Shown here in pieces: positions 1 through 7,749 of a DNA stretch of 64,000 nucleotides. Below the pieces are notes generated by a model that was not told the DNA's origin, did no database searches, and saw only the letters and a list, made by a program, of their open reading frames with translations. The DNA is from Deltaproteobacteria bacterium (GTDB lineage: Bacteria > Myxococcota_A > UBA9160 > SMWR01). How positions within the stretch are numbered: position 1 is the stretch's first letter; every line of letters starts with the position of its first letter. Both the position numbers and the translations under genes were made by a program. The stretch is taken from contig PBYF01000132.1 of assembly GCA_002729515.1 (NCBI GenBank), positions 1-64,000 on the forward strand, written 5' to 3'.

Positions 1-304
1 CCCCGACGCCGCTGTCGGTTCCGGCAATTCCCGTTCCGCCGACGCCGCTGTCGGTTCCGGCAATTCCCGTTCCGCCGACGCCGCTGTCGGTTCCGGCAAT
101 TCCCGTTCCGCCGACGCCGCTGTCCGGGTCGTTGATGCCGGTACCCCCGACGCCGCTGTCGGTTTCGGCAATTCCCGTTCCGCCGATGCCGCTGTCCGGG
201 TCGTCGATGCCGGTGCCGCCGACGCCGCTGTCGGTTTCGGCAATTCCCGTTCCGCCGATGCCGCTGTCCGGGTCGTCGAGGCCGGTGCCGCCGAGACCGC
301 TGTC
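1..304 (-). repeat. 36-bp in-frame tandem repeat
   Basis: Eight full 36-bp units and a partial one, with no spacers, encode residues 39 to 139 of the lipoprotein. Two unit types alternate: one coding IAET or IAGT, the other IDDP or INDP. The three leftmost units are almost identical at the DNA level. This suggests recent expansion by slippage or recombination. Confidence 0.9.
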
Positions 305-418
305 CGAGTCGAGTCCGGCCACGCTCGCGCACGCAGCGGCGCGGCTTTCACCGGGCGCTGCGGCCAGGCAGGCCGCCAGGGCCAGCAGGGCGGCGCTCGC
401 GAGCAGGAACCTAGCCAT
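1..418 (-). CDS. GGTG-repeat lipoprotein, 3' end off the window
   Basis: The ATG at 416-418 opens a reading frame that runs leftward off the window; about 139 codons are visible. Residues 1-16 are a hydrophobic signal and L-A-A-C with Cys17 fits a lipobox, so I infer an outer-membrane or periplasmic lipoprotein. From residue 39 onward the protein is a 12-residue tandem repeat, DSG(I/V)GGTGI plus three variable residues, with eight full copies and one partial copy visible. The start overlaps the DUF6502 stop as ATGGCTAG, so the two genes are probably translationally coupled. Glycine-rich GIGGTG stretches occur at the N terminus of some DUF5666 proteins, which from memory sit beside DUF6502 genes. 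The C terminus that would prove this is not visible. Confidence 0.75.
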   Translation of the reverse strand, partial: MARFLLASAALLALAACLAAAPGESRAAACASVAGLDSDSGLGGTGLDDPDSGIGGTGIAETDSGVGGTGIDDPDSGIGGTGIAETDSGVGGTGINDPDSGVGGTGIAGTDSGVGGTGIAGTDSGVGGTGIAGTDSGVG

Positions 419-1271
419 CGGTCCCGTTTTCTTTCTTTTCTCGGAAGAAGTAGGTCCCGAAATTCATGCGCAGGCTTCCGCCGCGTTTGGCGTCCTGTCG
501 CTGGAGTTTCAGCGCCCGGGCGTTCACCGCCTGGAGTGCTTCCATTCCGAGTTTTTCAGAGAGCGCGGCAATTTCTGCAACGGATTCCTCGGTGAGTCCG
601 TCGTAGTAGACGCTGCGCTCGAGCAGGGGCGCGCCCTCTCCCGAGAGATTGTGACCGGCGGCTGCCACGTGGTCGTGAAGGTTTCGTCCGAAGTAGTGCG
701 CTTTTTCGTCGAAGCCCTTCGAGGGTACGAAGGCATCCGATGCCAGCCGCACGCGATCTTCCGCGTCGAGGTCGACGATACCCAGGCGCAGCCACTCGTC
801 TAGGACGGCCCGCGGGCGGATATCCGTGCTCACCGAGGCGACGAGGTCGTCGAAACAGGGGCCGCGCTTCGGGTCTTCGGTCGTGCGGGCCAGTGCCCGC
901 GGGCGGCCCTCACTGTCGAGGAACTCGGGTGCGGCGGTCCAGCGGGCCACCAGCCGGGCGCCGAGTGAAACCGCACGCGGCGGGGCGAAGCCTTCGCTCG
1001 GCTCTTCGCGGAGCCTCCGGATGTCCTTGCGGTGGATGCCCGTCAGGAGACTCAGGCGGCTTGCACTCGCAGGGCCGGATTCGTCGGCGAGTTCCGTCTC
1101 GCCCACCTCCACATACACCCCTTTGAGGAGCGCCGAGAGGTAGGGAAAGGTGATCTGGTGGCGCAGCAATACCCGCACCAAGGGCTGGAGCAGGTGCCGG
1201 AGCGCGTTCACCAGGGCTGTCACGGGCTGGGCCCCGCTGGTTTGCGCCGGATGTGAGGGGCGAGCGGCCAC
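411..1271 (-). CDS. DUF6502 family protein, probable DNA-binding regulator
   Basis: This 286-residue protein matches my recollection of DUF6502: a hydrophobic LLxPLVRxLLRH start, then F-P-Y-L-x-x-L-L-K-x-V-Y-V-E-V. Residues about 71-87 (SRLSLLTGIHRKDIRRL) have helix-turn-helix spacing, so I infer that it binds DNA. The frame stays open to an ATG at 1364, but that extension would translate the palindromic operator at 1291-1307. I therefore chose the GTG at 1271, which has AGGAG 11 bases upstream. The gene overlaps the repeat lipoprotein by 8 bases and lies downstream of a secreted-protein gene that carries the same operator. It is likely autoregulated. Its ligand is unknown. Confidence 0.75.
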   Translation of the reverse strand: MAARPSHPAQTSGAQPVTALVNALRHLLQPLVRVLLRHQITFPYLSALLKGVYVEVGETELADESGPASASRLSLLTGIHRKDIRRLREEPSEGFAPPRAVSLGARLVARWTAAPEFLDSEGRPRALARTTEDPKRGPCFDDLVASVSTDIRPRAVLDEWLRLGIVDLDAEDRVRLASDAFVPSKGFDEKAHYFGRNLHDHVAAAGHNLSGEGAPLLERSVYYDGLTEESVAEIAALSEKLGMEALQAVNARALKLQRQDAKRGGSLRMNFGTYFFREKKENGTDG

Positions 1272-1290
1272 GTCGATCGAGTCTCCTAGT

Positions 1291-1307
1291 GTGGGAAAGT
1301 TTACCAC
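1291..1307. promoter_or_regulatory. Palindromic operator in front of the DUF6502 gene
   Basis: GTGGGAAAGTTTACCAC is a 17-bp near-perfect palindrome with arms GTGG/CCAC and AAA/TTT inside. It matches two further copies at 1892-1908 and 1922-1938. It lies about 20 bases ahead of the proposed GTG start, and TAAACT on the minus strand inside it could serve as a -10 element. Binding by the DUF6502 protein is inferred. Confidence 0.65.
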
Positions 1308-1317
1308 GTATTTTTCC

Positions 1318-1347
1318 GGGCGGGGCCACGCTTCCGCGGCCCCGCCC
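1318..1347. other. Perfect 10-bp GC hairpin
   Basis: GGGCGGGGCC and GGCCCCGCCC form a perfect 10-bp stem with a 10-base loop, between the stop of the small secreted protein gene and the DUF6502 gene. No T-tract follows on either strand, so it is not a classical intrinsic terminator. It could still attenuate read-through or stabilise the 3' end. Confidence 0.55.
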
Positions 1348-1373
1348 AGTCTGGGTGGGAGCACCCCCGTCGA

Positions 1374-1868
1374 CTAATACGTGGCGACCACCGGGAACCG
1401 CAGGCGACCGAAGCCGTCCCTGGCCTGGATCGCCGGGAGGTCGGTGAGGTTCCGGCCCAGCAGCACGGCCGTGCCTCTTACCTGCGCCGACCCGTGGCAG
1501 TGGACCTGGCCCACCCAGTCTCTACCGCGCGAAAGGTCCGAGGCCATGATGTAACGCAGTCCCCGATTCGGGATCGCAACCCAGGCGCGCCCCACGGGAC
1601 GGCCGTTCTTGTTGAAACCCTCGCAGCGGACGCGCATCGGGCTACTGGACTCGTTCGTGAAGACCAGCACCGTATCGGCCACGTCCGCATCTTCGGGCGA
1701 CTGGGGTTGGAGTACGTGCGGCAGGTCGGCGGGGTCCCGTGTGATCTCGACGCCGGCATCTGCGGTATCGAGAAGGTCCTGGGCCACCGCGTTCGGTGCC
1801 ATGGCCAGGGTCAGAAGGGCGGCGCCTGCCGCCAGGAAGCCGGCGTTCCAGCGAGTTTCTCGTTTCAT
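1374..1868 (-). CDS. Small secreted protein, unknown function
   Basis: This is a 164-residue protein I do not recognise. Residues 1-29 are a signal peptide with a basic start, a hydrophobic core and an A-V-A/Q cleavage site. The mature part has two Cys (in RVRCEGF and QVHCHGS) that could form a disulfide, and its hydrophobic and polar alternation suggests a beta-sandwich. It sits behind a strong promoter carrying two copies of the palindrome also found before the DUF6502 gene, so it is probably the main target of that regulator. The DUF6502 gene follows on the same strand, about 100 bases downstream. Confidence 0.8.
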   Translation of the reverse strand: MKRETRWNAGFLAAGAALLTLAMAPNAVAQDLLDTADAGVEITRDPADLPHVLQPQSPEDADVADTVLVFTNESSSPMRVRCEGFNKNGRPVGRAWVAIPNRGLRYIMASDLSRGRDWVGQVHCHGSAQVRGTAVLLGRNLTDLPAIQARDGFGRLRFPVVATY

Positions 1869-1891
1869 GGTAAATCCCCTTTTGTTTTTGC

Positions 1892-1908
1892 GTGGGATTT
1901 ATTCCCAC
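1892..1908. promoter_or_regulatory. Palindromic operator, downstream copy
   Basis: GTGGGATTTATTCCCAC is a 17-bp palindrome with 6-bp arms (GTGGGA/TCCCAC). It lies just downstream of the -10 hexamer of the promoter at 1915-1943, where it would cover the transcription start. Its centre is 30 bp, about three helical turns, from the centre of the other copy, which suits co-operative binding. Confidence 0.75.
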
Positions 1909-1914
1909 AACAAG

Positions 1915-1943
1915 ATATTACGTGGGAAATTTACCCACGTCAA
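1915..1943 (-). promoter_or_regulatory. Sigma70-like promoter with operator in the spacer
   Basis: On the minus strand TTGACG (1938-1943) and TAATAT (1915-1920) are separated by exactly 17 bases. That spacer consists of the palindrome GTGGGAAATTTACCCAC (1922-1938) less one base. Its outer arms extend to ACGTGGG and CCCACGT (1920-1940) and overlap both hexamers. A protein bound there would block RNA polymerase. The promoter reads toward the secreted protein gene at 1868. Confidence 0.75.
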
Positions 1944-2007
1944 GGGGGTGCTACCCCGGCCGCCAACTTTTCCGAAAACTTTGAAATTCTAGTTTTTTAT
2001 CAAGTAG

Positions 2008-5000
2008 TTAGATTGAGGCAGGTCCGCGAGCTTCGGTCCCTGGCGCGTGGCGCCGGAAGGCCTCGAGGAGTTCGGCCTGCTTCCCGAGGACCCGTTCGAG
2101 ATGCTCTTCCTTCACGGCTTCAAACCCTCGAACCGTTTCGGGCAGACCGGCGATTTCTACAGCGATCTCGTGGTTCTCCGCACAGAGCCCTTCGAGCAGC
2201 TCTGCGAGCTGTTGCTCGTACTCGGCGGCCAGGCGCCGCTCGAGCTGGCGGTGTTCGGTGCGCCCGAAGAAATCGAGCGGAGTTGCGCGCAGAAACCGGA
2301 AACCGGAGAGCACCCGGAGCATCCCGAAGGACCAGGACCCGAGACCGATCTTCCGAGTCCGGCCCGTGCGCGCGTCCCTGCGGTCGACGAACCAATCGAG
2401 GACTGGGATTCGCGGCGGTGCCGCGTGCCACTCGATGCGGTAGTCGCCCTCGAACTCCGCTTCGAGCTGGCGTCGGAAGCTGCCGTTCGTGAACAGCCGT
2501 GCCACCTCGTACTCGTCCTTGACCGCCAGCAGCTTGAAGGCGCAGCGGGCCGCTGTCCGCGCGAGCGCATCTCCGGCTCCGAGTTCGCTTTCGCGTTTCG
2601 TCACCTGGTCGACGAGGCGCCGATAGCGCCGCGCGTAGCGTCGACTCTGGTAGGCCGTGAGGAATTCCTCGCGGAGCGTGACGATTTCCTCCAGGGTCTG
2701 GGCGCGGGAGCTCTTTTCCGAGTCGCGGAGGCCCGGCCGTGCGGCTTGCTCCACCGCGTCGCGGTCGTGCGCGGCGAGTCTCCCCCAGGCGAAGGCGCGC
2801 CGATTGGCCTCGACGGCGCGTCCGTTCAGCTCGATGGCCCGGTGCAACGCATCCAGTGAGACCGGGAGGCGTCCGATCTGGAACGCATACCCGAGCAGGA
2901 ACGGGTTCGTGAAGATCGCGTCGCCCATCAGCGCCGTGGCGAGCTCGGTTGCGCGCAGGGTGTGGGCGTTCCCGTTGCCGGTGGCCTCTCGCACCGCGGC
3001 GCCCATCGCGTCGAAGGAGAGGTCGAGGTCCGGGTCGCTTGCGAAGTCCGCAGTCGGTGTTACGTGGGCGTTCATCACGGCGACGGTCCGCCCCTTCGCG
3101 AGTTTCGAAAGTGCTTCGAAGCCCGTCCCCACCACCGGGTCGCAGCCGATCACGAGATCCGCCGAACCGTCCCCGATGCGCGTGGCGAAGAGATCCTCGG
3201 CGCGCTGTGCGATCCGGACGTGGCTCGTCACCGGGCCGTTTTTCTGGGCGAGGCCCGTCACGTCGAGTGCCGAGGTGCCCTTGCCCTCGAGGTGTGCGGC
3301 CATGCTCAAGATTGCGCCCACGGTCACCACACCGGTGCCGCCAATCCCGGTGACCAACACGTTCCACGGCTCTTCGCAGTGCGGCCGATCGGGAAGCGGC
3401 AACGAGGCGAAGAACTCGTCGGTGACCTCTACGGCGTCGCCTCCGGTCCGGCGCAGGCGACCTCCGTGGATCGAGACGAAGCTCGGGCAGTATCCCTCGA
3501 CGCAGGAGTAATCCTTGTTGCACGAAGACTGACCGATCCGGCGCTTGCGGCCGAATTCGGTCTCGATGGGTTCCACCGAGATGCATCCGCTCTGCACCGA
3601 ACAGTCGCCACAGCCCTCGCAGACGAGCTCGTTGATCACGATGCGCCGATCCGGGTCGGGAAATTCGCCGCGCTTGCGCATACGGCGGGCCTCGGCGGCA
3701 CAGGTCTGGTCGTAGACCAGCGCGGTCACGCCGGGCACCTCGCGCAATTCCCGCTGAATTCGATCGAGATGGTTCCGGTGGTGGACGCCGATGTCCCTGG
3801 AGAAGGCACCGACGGGATACTTCTTCGGTTCGTCCGACAGCACGTCGATGCGACCGACGCCTTCGGCGCGCAGCTGACGCACGACCTCGGGAGTCGTGAT
3901 CTCGCCGTCGATTGACTCTCCCTCGATCGGCTGGCCGCCGGTCATGGCGACTGCACCGTTCACGAGGATCTTGAACGTGATATTCACGCCGGCCGCTACG
4001 CAGGCCCGCACCGATAACAGCCCGGAGTGAAAGTAGGTGCCGTCACCCATGTTCTGGAACACGTGAGGCATCTCGACGAAGGGGGCCTGTCCGATCCAGT
4101 TAGCGCCCTCGCCCCCCATGTGGGTCACACCGTAGGTCCGCCGGCCCGGGACCCAGGTGGCCATGCCGTGGCAGCCGATGCCCCCAAAGGCGATCGATTC
4201 CTGGGGAACGACGGTCGACCTGTTGTGTGGGCAGCCCGAGCAGAACGACGGCATGCGTGTGAGCGACGTCGGGGGTGTCACCGGCGTGGGCTCGGGGAGC
4301 TGCCGCAGGTGCCGCGCTGCGTCGCCGAGGCGCTGCTCGAGCCAATCGAGAACCAGATGCGCGACGACATTCGGCGCCAGTTCTCCCTCGTTGGGGACGA
4401 GCGGCGCCCCGTTTTCGTCGCGCTTGCCGAGCAGTTGGGGGCGGTCGCTTTCGTTGTAGAGGATGCGCGCGAGCTGCTCTTCCAGGAGCGGACGCTTCTC
4501 CTCGATGACGAGGACGTTCTCCAAGCCTCGGCAGAAGGCGAGGGCGCCCTCCGGTTCGAGGGGCCAGCTGAGCGCGACCTTGTAGAGCGAAATGCCGAGT
4601 TCGGCGGCGCGGCGCTCGTCGATGCCCAGCTCCTGGAGTGCCTGCCGCACGTCGAGGTAGGCCTTGCCCGTGGTCACGATGCCGAGCCGCCGGCGCGGTG
4701 AGTCGAGCACCACCCGGTCGAGCCCATTCGCCCGCGCGTAGGCCTGGGCTGCGGGGAGCTTCACCCGAAAGAGCTGCCGTTCGATTTCGAGCAGCGTCTT
4801 GCGCGCGCCAATGTGGTGGTCCCCGGCCGGGAATTCGAAGCCGGGAGCCACGATGCGCACGCGGTCGGACCCCACCAGTACCGAGGCGCCGCTGTCGACC
4901 GTGTCCGTCACGCACTTGAAGCCCACCCAGCAGCCCGAGTAGCGGGAAAGCGCCCAACCGTGGAGACCCAGGTCGACGTAGTCCTGCACGTCGGAGGGGT

Positions 5001-5532
5001 TGAGAATGGGAATGCCGCAGTGGATCAGCACCTGTTCGCTCTGGTGAGCGATCGAAGACGACCTGGCGCCGGGATCGTCTCCGCAGAGTGCCAGCACGCC
5101 GCCGTGGCGCGAAGTCCCGGCGTAGTTGGCGTGCTTGATCGAGTCCGTGGAGCGGTCGACGCCGGGACCCTTCCCGTACCAGATGCCGAAGACGCCGGTG
5201 TATTTCGGGTTCTCCCGGGTCATTGCCTGCTGCGTGCCCCAGACGGCAGTCGCGGCCAGGTCCTCGTTCACGCCGGGCTCGAAGTGCACACGGTGCTGCT
5301 CGAGCAACTCGCGCGCCTGCCACAGGGCCAGGTCGTAGCCGCCGAGCGGTGAGCCGCGGTAGCCGGAGATGAAGCCGGCCGTCGAAAGGCCCGCCGCGGC
5401 GTCGCGTTGGCATTGCATCAGCGGAAGTCGCACGAGCGCCTGCACGCCGGTCAGGTACACGCGGCCGTTCTGCCGCCGGTAACGATCTTCCAGCGCGTAG
5501 CTGGCGTCGAAGGATCCGGCGGCTTCCGCCAC
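2008..5532 (-). CDS. Indolepyruvate ferredoxin oxidoreductase family protein (fused)
   Basis: This 1174-residue protein fuses all domains of a 2-oxoacid:ferredoxin oxidoreductase. In order they are an N-terminal pyrimidine domain (about 25-260), a central TPP-binding domain (about 425-600) with CSGC at 431-434 and the TPP-binding segment around GDGTYFH near 497, a cysteine-rich cluster segment (Cys638, 641, 644, 650 and Cys671, 677, 682), and a gamma domain from about 725 with GIGGTG. A C-terminal region of the DUF6537 type ends the protein. The family converts aryl-2-oxoacids such as indolepyruvate to acyl-CoA and reduces ferredoxin. The true substrate is unknown. It starts at the ATG at 5532, divergent from the Nudix gene. 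Confidence 0.9.
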   Translation of the reverse strand: MAEAAGSFDASYALEDRYRRQNGRVYLTGVQALVRLPLMQCQRDAAAGLSTAGFISGYRGSPLGGYDLALWQARELLEQHRVHFEPGVNEDLAATAVWGTQQAMTRENPKYTGVFGIWYGKGPGVDRSTDSIKHANYAGTSRHGGVLALCGDDPGARSSSIAHQSEQVLIHCGIPILNPSDVQDYVDLGLHGWALSRYSGCWVGFKCVTDTVDSGASVLVGSDRVRIVAPGFEFPAGDHHIGARKTLLEIERQLFRVKLPAAQAYARANGLDRVVLDSPRRRLGIVTTGKAYLDVRQALQELGIDERRAAELGISLYKVALSWPLEPEGALAFCRGLENVLVIEEKRPLLEEQLARILYNESDRPQLLGKRDENGAPLVPNEGELAPNVVAHLVLDWLEQRLGDAARHLRQLPEPTPVTPPTSLTRMPSFCSGCPHNRSTVVPQESIAFGGIGCHGMATWVPGRRTYGVTHMGGEGANWIGQAPFVEMPHVFQNMGDGTYFHSGLLSVRACVAAGVNITFKILVNGAVAMTGGQPIEGESIDGEITTPEVVRQLRAEGVGRIDVLSDEPKKYPVGAFSRDIGVHHRNHLDRIQRELREVPGVTALVYDQTCAAEARRMRKRGEFPDPDRRIVINELVCEGCGDCSVQSGCISVEPIETEFGRKRRIGQSSCNKDYSCVEGYCPSFVSIHGGRLRRTGGDAVEVTDEFFASLPLPDRPHCEEPWNVLVTGIGGTGVVTVGAILSMAAHLEGKGTSALDVTGLAQKNGPVTSHVRIAQRAEDLFATRIGDGSADLVIGCDPVVGTGFEALSKLAKGRTVAVMNAHVTPTADFASDPDLDLSFDAMGAAVREATGNGNAHTLRATELATALMGDAIFTNPFLLGYAFQIGRLPVSLDALHRAIELNGRAVEANRRAFAWGRLAAHDRDAVEQAARPGLRDSEKSSRAQTLEEIVTLREEFLTAYQSRRYARRYRRLVDQVTKRESELGAGDALARTAARCAFKLLAVKDEYEVARLFTNGSFRRQLEAEFEGDYRIEWHAAPPRIPVLDWFVDRRDARTGRTRKIGLGSWSFGMLRVLSGFRFLRATPLDFFGRTEHRQLERRLAAEYEQQLAELLEGLCAENHEIAVEIAGLPETVRGFEAVKEEHLERVLGKQAELLEAFRRHAPGTEARGPASI

Positions 5533-5640
5533 GCTCGCTCCTGGGCTCCGGCCGTCGGGGGGGGGAGTCCCCGCGAGCTAGAACGTGTAGCAGCGGGCAT
5601 GATACCAGTCTGCGGGATCACCCGCAGGGAAAGGAGCGCT

Positions 5641-6252
5641 GTGCCGACGCTCTCCAAGCTGCGCAATGCGCTCGCCGGTCGGCAGCCCGATTTGCGCGAA
5701 GGCGGTGAGCGGCGCGCTGCCGTTGCGGTCGTGGTGTTGCCGTCACCGGAGGGTGAAAAACTTCTCTTTATCCGGCGGGCGTCGGCTGACGGGGATCCGT
5801 GGTCCGGGGACCTGGCGTTTCCAGGTGGCCGGTCCGAGCCGGGTGATGCCACGGCGCGGCACACCGCCGAACGCGAGACCTGCGAAGAGGTGGGCATCGA
5901 CCTCTTGGAGGCGGACTGTCTGGGACGTCTCGACGATCTCCAGGGTCGTGCGGTCGAGATCGTCGTCTCGGCCTTTGTCTACGCGCTGGAGGAGGCGCCC
6001 GCGCTGAAGCTCTCCGAAGAGGTTCACGCCGTTCACTGGGTGCGGATCGACGACCTGATGGATCCGTCGCGCCACGCGGTGGAGCGCTTCGACTACCGGG
6101 GTCACGCGCTCGACCTTCCAGTCATCCGGCTCGACGATCTCGGGGCGGACGAGGGTCCGCCCCTGTGGGGTCTCACCTACCGTTTCGTCGAGCTCCTTCT
6201 CGGCCTGCTCGGGCGGCCGTTGCCCTCGATGCCCTGGCGCGAGGACCTCTAG
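5641..6252 (+). CDS. Nudix hydrolase, CoA pyrophosphatase type
   Basis: This 203-residue Nudix hydrolase carries the Nudix box at residues 62-86, with Gly-Gly, then R78-E79 and E82-E83-x-G85. The arrangement FPGGRSEPGD is typical of NudL/CoAse enzymes, which split CoA and acyl-CoA into phosphopantetheine and 3',5'-ADP. The GTG at 5641 was chosen because AAAGGAG lies 5 bases upstream; an ATG near 5600 has no comparable site. CoA turnover would suit the CoA-heavy metabolism encoded in this window. The link is contextual only. Confidence 0.85.
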   Translation: MPTLSKLRNALAGRQPDLREGGERRAAVAVVVLPSPEGEKLLFIRRASADGDPWSGDLAFPGGRSEPGDATARHTAERETCEEVGIDLLEADCLGRLDDLQGRAVEIVVSAFVYALEEAPALKLSEEVHAVHWVRIDDLMDPSRHAVERFDYRGHALDLPVIRLDDLGADEGPPLWGLTYRFVELLLGLLGRPLPSMPWREDL

Positions 6253-6286
6253 CGCGTGGCGCGCGAACGCTGTTGAATCATCCAAG

Positions 6287-7138
6287 ATGAAGCTCGGCAT
6301 TGCATTTCACGCCACCGATGTCTCGATGAGCGCCGTAGAACTCGCGCGCGAGGCCGACGAACGTGGCTTCTATTCCTTCTACATCCCCGAACACACGCAC
6401 ATTCCGACGAGTAGGCGCACGCCGGCACCGACCGGGGACGAGACCCTCGGCGAGGAGTACAAGCGCTGTCTCGATCCCTACATTGCGCTGGCCGGAGCCG
6501 CGGCGGTTACCGAGCGGATCCGCCTGGGGACGGGCATCGGCCTGGTGGCGCAACACGATGCCATCACCTTTGCGAAGCAGCTCGCGACTCTCGACCTGTT
6601 GTCCCAGGGCCGCCTGGTCCTGGGAATCGGATTCGGCTGGAACCGCGAGGAGATGGAGAGCCACGGCATAGACGTGGGGCGCCGTCGCGCGCTGGTGCGC
6701 GAGAAGATGCTTGCCATGCAGGCCCTCTGGGCGAACGAAGTCGCCGAGTTCCGCGGCGACTTCGTATCTTTCGAGCCGAGCTGGCAGTGGCCAAAGCCCG
6801 TGCAGCAGCCGGGGCCCCGCGTCCTGATTGGCGGGGGGCTGGGGCCGACGCTCATCGATCACGTGACCGAGTACGCGGATGGTTGGATGCCCTTCGGCGG
6901 TGCGGGCGTCCGCGAGGCGCTGCCGAAGCTGCGTGCGGCTTTCGAGGCGTGCGGGCGTGACCCGGCGACGCTTCACGTCGTGCCGATGGGCATCCATCCC
7001 AGCCCGGAGAAGCTCGCCTATTTCCGCGAGGTGGGCGTCACCGAAGCCGTGTTGCGGGTTCCCTCGGCCGGCAGGGACGAAGTGATGCCGGTTCTCGACG
7101 AATACGCGGGCTATCTGGATTCGGAGGAGCCCCAGTGA
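6287..7138 (+). CDS. LLM class F420-dependent oxidoreductase
   Basis: This 283-residue luciferase-like TIM-barrel protein has the YIPEHTHIPTSRRTP signature near residues 30-42, typical of the TIGR03619 group. GLGTGIGLVAQHDAITFAKQLATLD and LGIGFGWNREE are the usual core strands. Members are predicted to use F420H2 or FMN; the substrate cannot be told from sequence. It starts 34 bases after the Nudix gene and ends in a GTGA overlap with a short downstream frame. The window contains three intact members of this superfamily. Confidence 0.88.
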   Translation: MKLGIAFHATDVSMSAVELAREADERGFYSFYIPEHTHIPTSRRTPAPTGDETLGEEYKRCLDPYIALAGAAAVTERIRLGTGIGLVAQHDAITFAKQLATLDLLSQGRLVLGIGFGWNREEMESHGIDVGRRRALVREKMLAMQALWANEVAEFRGDFVSFEPSWQWPKPVQQPGPRVLIGGGLGPTLIDHVTEYADGWMPFGGAGVREALPKLRAAFEACGRDPATLHVVPMGIHPSPEKLAYFREVGVTEAVLRVPSAGRDEVMPVLDEYAGYLDSEEPQ

Positions 7139-7290
7139 AGCTCCCGGTCCTGCTTCCTGCCCACTGCGTCGAAGCCGGGGATGAGTTCGTGGCCATTGCC
7201 GAGATGGCTCGGGCGCACGCCGAGCCTGGGCGAGAACCGGCGCGCTTGGCGGCGTTCGGGGCTCTCGGCACAGCAGACACGCCGTCGTAA
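7135..7290 (+). CDS. Short frame coupled to the LLM gene, possible gene remnant
   Basis: A GTG at 7135 overlaps the upstream stop as GTGA and opens a 51-codon frame beginning KLPVLLPAHCVEAGDEFVAI and ending at TAA 7288. The first 25 residues look like the beta-alpha start of a globular protein; the rest is low-complexity and Arg/Ala-rich. It may be the 5' remnant of a lost downstream gene or a short leader. I cannot assign a function, and it may not be expressed. Confidence 0.3.
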   Translation: MKLPVLLPAHCVEAGDEFVAIAEMARAHAEPGREPARLAAFGALGTADTPS

Positions 7291-7360
7291 CCCCCAAACA
7301 GGGGGAGCCGGTAGGGGCGGTGGCGCTATTCTGTCCGGTGCGCCCTCGAAAGTTCCCCAG

Positions 7361-7744
7361 ATGCCCTTTGAGTTCCAGATAGATTCTGTTTCGCACATGA
7401 TCCACGTGCGTGGCTGGGGCCCGGTGGCGCTCGAAGAAGCGCTTCAGGCTCCGGTCGACCTGGCCGCGCACCCGGAATTCGAATCTGACTACGGAGTCGT
7501 CGCCGATCTGAGTGCTCTCGAATTCGATCCCGGCGCGCACGACGTGTTGGAAATCGGGCGCAACCTCGTGCGCATCCGGTCTCTCTACAGGTATCGGATG
7601 GCCGTGGTCGTCTCGGCACCACTCAGCCTCGCTGCTGAGCTGGCTGCAGCAATCGCGGGTGCGGGGGGTGTCGAACTCCGGATATTCACCGACCTAGCTT
7701 CGGCGCAGACCTGGGCGCGCCCGAAGCTCGAAGCGGAAAGCTGA
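7361..7744 (+). CDS. Small SpoIIAA/STAS-like protein, copy 1
   Basis: This 127-residue protein has the beta-alpha pattern of small SpoIIAA/STAS-like domains: an N-terminal hairpin, a VVADLS strand, a helix with RNLVRIRSLYRY and a final FTDLASAQTWA helix. The ATG at 7361 gives the same MPF start as the next gene, which supports it over longer upstream frames. The two proteins share the motif AAHPxFExxxGVVxD and clearly arose by duplication. There is no signal peptide, so it should be cytoplasmic. The function is unknown; STAS-like domains often bind lipids or partner proteins. Confidence 0.7.
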   Translation: MPFEFQIDSVSHMIHVRGWGPVALEEALQAPVDLAAHPEFESDYGVVADLSALEFDPGAHDVLEIGRNLVRIRSLYRYRMAVVVSAPLSLAAELAAAIAGAGGVELRIFTDLASAQTWARPKLEAES

Positions 7745-7749
7745 GCGGC

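Noticed and set aside
1-304. Regularly spaced repeats at the left edge as a CRISPR array
   Set aside because: The 36-bp units abut with no spacers, keep a reading frame and encode a 12-residue protein repeat after a lipoprotein signal.
1318-1347. Perfect GC hairpin as an intrinsic terminator
   Set aside because: No run of T follows the stem on either strand; A or G residues follow on the minus strand.
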